In this document: positions 58,701-64,000 of the stretch, one piece after another
Layout: the number at the start of each line of letters is the position of its first letter
Position numbering within the stretch: the first letter of the stretch is position 1
Source: Actinopolyspora alba
Lineage (GTDB): Bacteria > Actinomycetota > Actinomycetes > Mycobacteriales > Pseudonocardiaceae
Length of the DNA stretch: 64,000 bases
Reading direction: 5' to 3'
NCBI RefSeq assembly: GCF_900112765.1
Contig: NZ_FOMZ01000011.1
Span: 1 to 64,000 of the forward strand
The notes under the pieces: generated by a model
Databases searched by the model: none
Told to the model about the DNA's origin: nothing
The model's input: only the letters and a program-made list of their open reading frames with translations
Made by a program: the position numbers and the translations under genes

Positions 58701-59211
58701 CCGGCGTGTTCCAGGTGGTGGTCCGGCAGGCCAGGCGCACTCGTGCCCGTCGTTTCCCGGGAACGCGCAACCAGTCCCGGAGTTGTTCGAAGATGCCGGG
58801 AAAATCACCAGCCACGGCGTCGATCCCGTCCAGGTGAACGACACCGTCCTCGTACTCGGCCGCCGCGGCCAGCGCCCGGTACGCCTCGGTTACGTCCAGC
58901 AGGGTGAAGTCGATGACCGTCGCCCCGGACTCGGCCTCGCGCAGCGCTTCGAGCACGGTGGTCTTACCCGCTCCGCCCGGTGCGAGCAGCACGAGATCAC
59001 CGGAGGACCCGGCGAGCTCGGAGATCGCCATCGGCGCGGTCCAGCGCCCGGCGCGCCTGGGCGGTTCCAGGAAACCGTTCCGATCCCGGATCACCTCGCG
59101 AACCGCCGGTTCGCCGTACCTGGGTGGTTCGTTTCGAAGTGGTCTCACATGGCGATCCGATCCCGGTCGGTGCTCGGGACCGCTCGTCGTATCACGCGGC
59201 AGCGTACTCAT
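55732..59211 (-). CDS. Large STAND/NACHT-like NTPase with helical C-terminal region
   Basis: In this 1159-residue protein the P-loop LLAPGGAGKTT (core at 79-85), Walker B VVHLDGID (124-131) and a sensor arginine in RLACRTTTW (Arg163) follow the STAND NTPase layout. FELLPLTRDAADSIA follows, as in NACHT/NB-ARC modules. The roughly 700-residue remainder is alpha-helical without recognised domains and looks like a HEAT/TPR-type sensor solenoid. No N-terminal effector domain is obvious in the first 65 residues. STAND proteins act as oligomerising switches, several in phage defence. A defence role here is only inference. It lies alone, convergent with the ROK gene. Confidence 0.75.
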   Translation of the reverse strand: MSTLPRDTTSGPEHRPGSDRHVRPLRNEPPRYGEPAVREVIRDRNGFLEPPRRAGRWTAPMAISELAGSSGDLVLLAPGGAGKTTVLEALREAESGATVIDFTLLDVTEAYRALAAAAEYEDGVVHLDGIDAVAGDFPGIFEQLRDWLRVPGKRRARVRLACRTTTWNTPEARVLRRTSLALQAFELLPLTRDAADSIARGIGVSEELFTELAETGSWRPPASAMWFEAVARQRRDTGKLPPDQRAAIEHDTDVALGGTGSTGAALTRRYQWQRAMWLAAVSIFGCVSPGGATDGGESGSGTPVGESLAVALPDETAPSEQGGHEEVLDTALFTPARGGAVKSRLRQHADYLAACFVVSRQIERDRLGELLGVHDNGRVPGSLAAVTAWTATMAPELVQDLIPANAALLARTGVEPSSDRVRAAMTESLLTAAAEGELEAEQELDLATLVHPGLQRALLGWLRAGIEHSEQLWWIARLAEEGRCRGTVPELLEEVLSPRWSSGARRAGAMAVVSLSDENAPDELASLLRLEPEEDPDEELLAAGIDALYPVSLPTAELLDSIRRRGDDRFEGSYWRSLETLADRIPVRDLPRALAWGAECAGAGERTYGRFIIGLLDNGWRAAESLPSVVELADVTAAVINHNWSRWRDRVTVPRLNDPRLRRELAVLLAERIRPDLVRWLLLLDLVGETDIEWILEALPRFGEKARSVLGGCVPLLVAEPDARSADLILSVPEEHPAYPHIRELRENVASDSGRAEMLRKMHRNDPAPSDEEKRAKQRRELTEALQAARRDVAEWWQVCRRLAEDGGWSIDHYFTQDLTERPGWELLAPEERRDVFDLGLEYVRTHRVTSTSDAGLRHISTEEVLPDWSGVYLLSTLLRHQPHRLDGLDTSTWSRWAPPIIAAWILDEADEDAGLRGRLIDSVPHAARPTLAEAVLRRFDEQQKQGKPLENHHRYASLLSEIDAELHRRFLNHSYHGVLGEALLRLLDTYSPELATRIRRELRRAPEPELATLAYRAQAESDPNVVVADLVSGAAASARADEVVAALDPARLHDRRLAELTRWLLDRFPITRFPERAREAERENHWISSAHSVRDESLEELTTRARSETLAELREERTGFERRVLTARLSRARAHEADLAHTPPSVERIRALCETAEV

Positions 59212-59363
59212 ATCGGCTCAACGCTAATCGCGGAACTGAGCGGCCGGGAATGTGATCCGTGCGATTCCCGGAATAGTCGTCACGGGTGAACGCGTTCGAA
59301 CGGTTGGTCGTAACAACTACGACTGAGCTCGTCACGGTGCCCGCGCGGAAGGATGCGTTTGCC

Positions 59364-60359
59364 ATGGGTGTCCCACTGTCCGTCCTCGATCTCGCCACCA
59401 TCGGTCATGACGAAACCCCGGGCGACAGCCTGCGGGCCAGCATCGACCTGGCGCAACGAGCCGAGCGGTGGGGGTACCGGCGCATCTGGTACGCCGAACA
59501 CCACAACATGTCCCGCATCGCCTCCTCGGCGACCAGCGTCATCATCGGGCACATCGCCGCCAACACCAGCTCGATCCGCCTCGGCGCGGGCGGCATCATG
59601 CTGCCGAATCACGCCCCGCTGACCATCGCCGAGCAGTTCGGCACCCTGGAGACGCTGCATCCGGGGCGCATCGACCTCGGCCTCGGCAGGGCGCCCGGCA
59701 GTGACCAGAACACCGCGAAGGCGTTGCGCCGCGACCCGAAGGCGGCCGAGACCTTCCCGCAGGACGTGCAGGAACTGCAGGGGTATCTGGGAGAGAAGTC
59801 CCTGGTGCAGGGAGTGCAGGCCGTGCCCGGCAAGGGGACCGGCGTGCCGCTGTACATCCTCGGCTCTTCGTTGTTCGGTGCCAAACTCGCGGCCGCGCTC
59901 GGGCTGCCGTACTCGTTCGCCTCGCACTTCGCCCCGAACGCGCTGGAGGACGCCGTGTCGGTCTACCGGCGTGAGTTCACCCCCTCCGAACAGCTGTCGG
60001 AACCGTACGTCATCGCGGGGGTCAACATCGTCGCCTCCGACACCACCGAGCAGGCGCGGGAACAACTCCAGGCAGCCAAGCGCAGCAGGCTGCGGATGCT
60101 CACCGGCCGCAACCTCACCCGCGAGGAAGCCGACAGCGCTCTGGACTCACCCGCGGGGCAGCAGGCGCAGCAGATGCTTACCTACTCGGCGGTCGGAACC
60201 GCCGACGAGGTGAAGAACTACCTGGACGGTTTCGCCGAGCACGCCCGGGCCGACGAGCTGATGGTCACCTCGCTGGCTCCGGAACGGGACGCCTGGCTGC
60301 GTTCCTTCGAACTGCTCGCCGAGGTCACCGGAATGGTCGACGTCGCGGCACAGCACTGA
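59364..60359 (+). CDS. LLM-class flavin-dependent oxidoreductase
   Basis: This 331-residue protein is a member of the luciferase-like monooxygenase family that includes YhbW-type proteins. Landmarks are [64 protein letters not shown] and [28 protein letters not shown]. It should bind FMN or F420. The substrate is unknown. I chose the ATG at 59364, which begins the conserved region. The extension to 59286 lacks family similarity. Confidence 0.93.
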   Translation: MGVPLSVLDLATIGHDETPGDSLRASIDLAQRAERWGYRRIWYAEHHNMSRIASSATSVIIGHIAANTSSIRLGAGGIMLPNHAPLTIAEQFGTLETLHPGRIDLGLGRAPGSDQNTAKALRRDPKAAETFPQDVQELQGYLGEKSLVQGVQAVPGKGTGVPLYILGSSLFGAKLAAALGLPYSFASHFAPNALEDAVSVYRREFTPSEQLSEPYVIAGVNIVASDTTEQAREQLQAAKRSRLRMLTGRNLTREEADSALDSPAGQQAQQMLTYSAVGTADEVKNYLDGFAEHARADELMVTSLAPERDAWLRSFELLAEVTGMVDVAAQH

Positions 60360-60478
60360 GCCGACACCGGGCACGCCCCGCTCCGTGCGTCGATACCGCG
60401 CGGCGCCCCTTCGCGGTTCGTGCCCGCGTGTGTACGCTGCTGGGTGAGCAGTGGCCAGGGTCGTGGGGAGCGCGTAGT

Positions 60479-61282
60479 ATGTCGATCGGTGAACCGGCTG
60501 GTAGCGAGGGTATCGACGTCCGGACGCCGAACGCGGCGCGGATGTACGACTACTACCTCGGTGGGTCGCACAACTTCGCCGCGGACCGGCAGGCCGCGGA
60601 GCGCGCGGTGGAGATAACCCCCGCCATGATCCCCGGTGCGCGTGCCAACCGGGCGTTCCTGCAGCGCGCGGTGCGGTTCTGCCTCGACCAGGGGATTCGC
60701 CAGTTCCTGGACCTCGGTTCCGGGATTCCCACCGTGGGGCACGTGCACCAGATCGCCCACGAACGGGACAGCTCGGTTCGGGTGGCCTACGTCGACAACG
60801 AACCCGTGGCGGTGTCCCACACCGGTCAACTCCTGGACGGTGTCGAGAACGCGACGATCAGCAGGGCCGACCTGCGTAAGCCGGACGAGGTGCTGGCCGA
60901 ACCCGGGGTGGCCGGGTTGCTCGACTTCGACGAGCCGATGGCCGTGCTGGCGGCGGCCGTGCTGCACTTCGTCGGCGACGAGGAAGGGCCGGCCGAGCTG
61001 GTCGATTCCTACCGCCGTGCGGTGGCGCCGGGGAGTTTCCTGGTGGTCTCGCACATAACCGATCACTACGACGAGCCCGACCGGGTCGAGGAGATCTCAC
61101 GGCTGTACCGCGACACCAGCCACCTCGCCAACCACCGTTCGGTGGACGAGTTCGCCGCGCTGCTGGGCGACCTCGAACTGGTGGAGCCGGGTCTGGTGCA
61201 CGCCGTCGACTGGCACCCGGATTCTGACGAGGTGCCGGAAGGGGCCCGAAACGCGTTCTGGGTCGCGGTCGGCAAATGCTGA
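60479..61282 (+). CDS. DUF574 SAM-dependent methyltransferase-family protein, second copy
   Basis: This 267-residue protein has the same hallmarks as the copy at 32003-32824: NAARMYDYYLGGSHNFAADR, FLDLGSGIPTVGHVHQIAHE and VAYVDNEPVAV. The rest has diverged, so this is an ancient paralogue and not a recent duplication. The ATG at 60479 follows GGGGAG. The substrate is unknown for the family. Confidence 0.9.
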   Translation: MSIGEPAGSEGIDVRTPNAARMYDYYLGGSHNFAADRQAAERAVEITPAMIPGARANRAFLQRAVRFCLDQGIRQFLDLGSGIPTVGHVHQIAHERDSSVRVAYVDNEPVAVSHTGQLLDGVENATISRADLRKPDEVLAEPGVAGLLDFDEPMAVLAAAVLHFVGDEEGPAELVDSYRRAVAPGSFLVVSHITDHYDEPDRVEEISRLYRDTSHLANHRSVDEFAALLGDLELVEPGLVHAVDWHPDSDEVPEGARNAFWVAVGKC

Positions 61283-61304
61283 GTCCTCTCGCGGCGGTCG
61301 TGTT

Positions 61305-61595
61305 TCAGCGGCCTGTCGAGCTCTCGGCCCGCTCAGCCCGTTCGGCTTCCTGCCGCAGTGCCTTCTGGCGGATCATGCGGAAGATGTAGCTCAGCACGCC
61401 GAGGATCATGCCCTGCAGCAGGAAACTCATCGGATACTCCGCCGAGGCGGTGCCCTCGGCAGCGTAGGAGATGACCGGGAGGAGTACCGCGGCCAGTACG
61501 CACAGTCCGCAGCTGAACGCGCAGCCGGCCGCGAACCACCACGCTGTCCGGCTCGACACCTTCACCTGTGTCTCGGGTGGGGCATATCGCTGCAT
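61305..61595 (-). CDS. Small two-helix membrane protein, tandem copy A
   Basis: This 96-residue protein begins MQRYAPPETQVKVSSRTAWW, has two predicted membrane helices (about 19-41 and 53-72) and ends in a charged tail with RQKALRQEAE. The function is unknown. It is a paralogue of the next gene: both share the MQRY start, KVSSRTAWW and the RALRQEAE/KALRQEAE tail. The upstream DNA is duplicated too, so both copies probably have the same promoter. Confidence 0.75.
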   Translation of the reverse strand: MQRYAPPETQVKVSSRTAWWFAAGCAFSCGLCVLAAVLLPVISYAAEGTASAEYPMSFLLQGMILGVLSYIFRMIRQKALRQEAERAERAESSTGR

Positions 61596-61628
61596 ATGTC
61601 CAAGGTAATCGAGTGCCTTGTCCTGGTT

Positions 61629-61748
61629 CGGCGAAGATCATCGGCCGTTGCGGGACCGTGATTCGTGGGGCGGAGCTGCTCTGGTTCCTCGTCCCTGCTC
61701 GGTCCTGCTGGACGGTCCGCTCGGCGGGTTTCCGGGCGTTGTCCGATC
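61629..61748. repeat. 120-bp direct repeat, copy 1
   Basis: It is nearly identical (about five mismatches) to 62112-62231, 483 bp away. It lies upstream of membrane protein copy A and marks a tandem duplication of promoter region plus gene. Confidence 0.9.
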
Positions 61749-61781
61749 CGCTCCCACCGCCACTACACGAACACGTCGACT

Positions 61782-62078
61782 TCACTCGGCCGCTCGTACG
61801 TGGTCGCTCGCGGCGGCTGCCCCCTCGGCTTCCTGCCGCAGCGCTCTGCGGTGGATCGACCGCCAGTTGTATATCTGGAGGCCGAGCATCAAGGTGCAGA
61901 ACAGCCATCCCAGTAGGAACTGTGGTGAGCCGATCACTCCGGCCACATAGGGCATGGCGAGATAGAACGCCGTGATGATCCCGCTCAGTGTGCCGAGGAC
62001 TATGCAGGTCACGAGTATCCACCAAGCTGTCCGGCTCGACACCTTGGCGGGAGTCTCGGTTGGGACGTATCGCTGCAT
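61782..62078 (-). CDS. Small two-helix membrane protein, tandem copy B
   Basis: This 98-residue protein begins MQRYVPTETPAKVSSRTAWW and has two predicted membrane helices and a basic-acidic tail (RSIHRRALRQEAEG). The termini match copy A closely while the membrane segments have diverged, suggesting that the charged ends carry the conserved function. The start is the ATG at 62078. The longer frame to 62306 runs through the repeat. No partner gene points to a role. Confidence 0.75.
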   Translation of the reverse strand: MQRYVPTETPAKVSSRTAWWILVTCIVLGTLSGIITAFYLAMPYVAGVIGSPQFLLGWLFCTLMLGLQIYNWRSIHRRALRQEAEGAAAASDHVRAAE

Positions 62079-62111
62079 GATCTCAAGGTATCCAGGTAGC
62101 GCAACGCCGCG

Positions 62112-62231
62112 CGGCGAAGATCGTCGGACGTTGCGGGACCGTGATTCGTGGGGCGGAGCTGCTCTGGTTCCTCGTCCCTGCTCGGTCCTGCTGGACGGTC
62201 CGCTCGGTGGGTTTCCGGGTGGTGTCCGATC
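62112..62231. repeat. 120-bp direct repeat, copy 2
   Basis: This is the second copy of the repeat at 61629-61748, upstream of membrane protein copy B. The much higher identity of this non-coding segment than of the two adjoining genes is unexpected. Confidence 0.9.
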
Positions 62232-62345
62232 GGTACTCGCGGCCACCACACGATCGCGTCGGGTCCCACCCGGCTGATCGTGCGGTGGCCGCTCGCGGCA
62301 GCACACCCGATCATCGACGAGGAAAGCCGAATCCGGTGCGAGAAG

Positions 62346-64000
62346 CTAGGCGTCCTCCTCGTCCAGGAGTGGCGTGACGGCACGCAGCCGCTGCTCCGCC
62401 TTCGCACTGAGCTGTCGCCAGCCGAACCGACGCACCACCGCGCGGAACAGCCGTTTCTCGTCCAGCCAGCCGTACTGCATGGCCTGTTCTTCGAGCACGG
62501 TCGCCAGCTCGCGGGGTGGAATCTCGTCGATGGTGCGCGGCCCGGCGGTGCGAATCAGCACCGACGGCTGTTCGGGCAGCCGGAACGTGCGGTGCGCGAT
62601 CCGGCTGTCTCCCAGCGGGTTGTCCTCCACCAGCATCTCGTGGCGAACGGCGGCGGAAATGCCCTCGTTGAGGGTTTTTGAGATCTCCGAGGTGCGCCGT
62701 CCGCCGTAGGCGCGGGCGTAGAGCCTGGCCAGTCGGTCCCCGAGCATCGGCCCCTCGGTGGCCACGATCTCCGCCAGTCCCTCGGCGAGCCGCTTGCGCA
62801 CGAGGTTCTGCGGATGCGGCAGCGTGCCGCCGTACTCCACGTACTCCGCGTGCTCGGAAACCGACCCCTCACCGGTCGGACCGGATGCCTCGGCGGCCTT
62901 CCCGGTGTCCTCGTCGATGGGACGGGAGTCCTCATCGCCCGGGGCGGGTTCCGAACCCCCGCTCGCGGTCTCGTGCTCGGTGCTCTCGGCCTCGTCCGGC
63001 ACCACGAGCGGCACGGCCGTTCGCCCGGCGATGTCCTGCTCCGCGGCACCGTCCTCGACGGACCGCCCCGCGACCGGTTCGGACGGTTCCGCCGTCACTA
63101 CCTCCGCTGGTCGGATTCCCGCGGTGCCGACCTCCGTGGCCTCGACCGCCGTCGGAGCCGCGACCGACTCGGCGGCAGTCGATTCCTCGCTCGCGGGTGA
63201 TTCCTTGCTCGCGGGTGATTCCTTGCTCGCGGGCGCCACGATTTCCGGTTCGGCTCCGCGCGGCTGGATTCCCGCCGTGCGCAGCGCCCGCCACAGCGAT
63301 TCCAGCTCGCCTCCCTGGTCCACGTAGAACGCCGACTCCCGGATCCGGTGGAACGTCCAGCCGCAGCGCTCCAGCTCGCGCTGCCGGGCGAGATCGCGTT
63401 CGTAGGCTTCCGGCCCGTGCCAGGCGTCGCCGTCGCACTCCACGGCCAACCGAGCCTTGCTGCCGATCACCACCAGATCGATCCGGTAGGGCTCCACGGA
63501 GTACTGCGGGATCACCGAGTAGCCGCGCGAGACCAGCCGGTTGAACACCCGCTGCTCGAACAGCGAGTCGAACCTGGTGTCGCGCTGGTCCTCGGACACG
63601 GTGCCCACCAACTCGCCGGAATCGGTTCGGGACCCGCCGTCGATCATGCCGTAGCAGTGCTCCAGGAGCTGGTAGCGCATGTCCTCCTGGTTGTGCAGCT
63701 CGGAAAGACCCACCGAGTGGAACAGCCAGACCTGGTCCTTGGCGCGGGAGACCGCCACGTTGTAGCGCTGCACGTGTTGCAGCGCGGTCAGCGAGCTGAT
63801 CCGCTTACCCTCCCTGCTCGCCTCCACCATGGACAGGAAGATCACGTCGCGCTCGGCGCCCTGGAAATCGGGCGGGGTTCCGCAGCGCAGTTGACGACGT
63901 TCTATTTCCTGCGGCGAGAGCCGGTCCAGCAGCTTCCGCTCGATCAGCCGGGCCTGCCGCGCGTCCCCGAGCAGCGAGATGACCCCGAAGGTCTTCCCGT
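62346..64000 (-). CDS. Superfamily I helicase fused to Vsr/MTES_1575-type nuclease domain, partial
   Basis: The gene continues past the right edge, and the visible part is the C-terminal 551 residues. It opens with late helicase motifs (TFGVISLLGDARQARLIERKLL, then GTPPDFQGAERDVIFLSMV and QRYNVAVSRAKDQVWLF), as in UvrD/Upf1-type AAA_12 helicases of the DUF4011 group. A PD-(D/E)xK domain follows (FEQRVFNRL, RIDLVVIG, LAVECDGDAWHG), resembling MTES_1575/Vsr nucleases. A long acidic, low-complexity linker then leads to a C-terminal helical domain resembling DUF3320. The architecture suggests DNA repair or defence. Confidence 0.85.
   Translation of the reverse strand, partial: GKTFGVISLLGDARQARLIERKLLDRLSPQEIERRQLRCGTPPDFQGAERDVIFLSMVEASREGKRISSLTALQHVQRYNVAVSRAKDQVWLFHSVGLSELHNQEDMRYQLLEHCYGMIDGGSRTDSGELVGTVSEDQRDTRFDSLFEQRVFNRLVSRGYSVIPQYSVEPYRIDLVVIGSKARLAVECDGDAWHGPEAYERDLARQRELERCGWTFHRIRESAFYVDQGGELESLWRALRTAGIQPRGAEPEIVAPASKESPASKESPASEESTAAESVAAPTAVEATEVGTAGIRPAEVVTAEPSEPVAGRSVEDGAAEQDIAGRTAVPLVVPDEAESTEHETASGGSEPAPGDEDSRPIDEDTGKAAEASGPTGEGSVSEHAEYVEYGGTLPHPQNLVRKRLAEGLAEIVATEGPMLGDRLARLYARAYGGRRTSEISKTLNEGISAAVRHEMLVEDNPLGDSRIAHRTFRLPEQPSVLIRTAGPRTIDEIPPRELATVLEEQAMQYGWLDEKRLFRAVVRRFGWRQLSAKAEQRLRAVTPLLDEEDA
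63181..63234. repeat. 18-bp tandem repeat (three copies) in the helicase gene
   Basis: Three consecutive 18-bp units (63181-63198, 63199-63216, 63217-63234) encode the hexapeptide ASKESP/ASEEST in the acidic linker. Copies two and three are almost identical, so the length is likely to vary between strains. Confidence 0.8.

Overview
The window is a high-GC actinomycete chromosome segment. GTG starts are frequent, genes are tightly packed, and two copies of the actinobacterial DUF574 SAM-methyltransferase family are present. Family content (type I PKS, LacI/ROK/TetR/Rrf2 regulators, a GAF regulator beside an aldehyde dehydrogenase) suggests a Pseudonocardiales member such as Saccharopolyspora or Actinopolyspora. 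That placement is inference. I saw no rRNA, tRNA, CRISPR array, transposase or integrase.

Positions 1-15331 hold the end of a modular type I polyketide synthase. There are three collinear genes, the first cut by the left edge. They encode the last three modules and finish in a terminal thioester reductase, so the chain is predicted to leave as an aldehyde or alcohol instead of a lactone or free acid. The last two modules carry DH-like domains that have lost both catalytic residues. 15441-22968 is a mixed block: a methyltransferase, a TIGR02206-type membrane protein, a PPOX-fold protein, a YeeE/YedE transporter, a serine hydrolase/TetR pair with a clear palindromic operator, the remnant of an IclR gene, and an MFS exporter.

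23099-28955 is the most unusual part. A Fur/Zur-type box fills a promoter spacer between the MFS exporter and an operon for a FecCD-type importer (permease, ATPase, lipoprotein). The same operon continues with a DUF364 'heavy-metal chelation' protein, a PduX-like GHMP amino-acid kinase and an SbnA-like PLP enzyme. This reads as an uncharacterised metallophore synthesis, export and uptake system, most likely for zinc.

29358-43059 carries an Old Yellow Enzyme/Rrf2 divergent pair with a 27-bp operator, a DUF4232 lipoprotein, a DUF574 methyltransferase, a DUF2339 membrane protein, an acetaldehyde-type dehydrogenase with DUF779 and a GAF regulator, a spermidine-synthase-like protein, a lipoate ligase-family protein and several unknowns.

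43152-55656 is a carbohydrate block. It has a LacI regulator, a binding-protein-dependent sugar importer (SBP, two permeases, ATPase) with a GH13 alpha-glucosidase, then GH10 and GH11 xylanases, a NodB-type deacetylase and a ROK regulator. A CebR-like operator lies upstream of the GH10 gene. 55732-64000 holds a large STAND-like NTPase, an LLM flavin oxidoreductase, a second DUF574 protein, a recently duplicated pair of small membrane proteins, and the C-terminal part of a large superfamily I helicase fused to a Vsr/MTES_1575-type nuclease domain.
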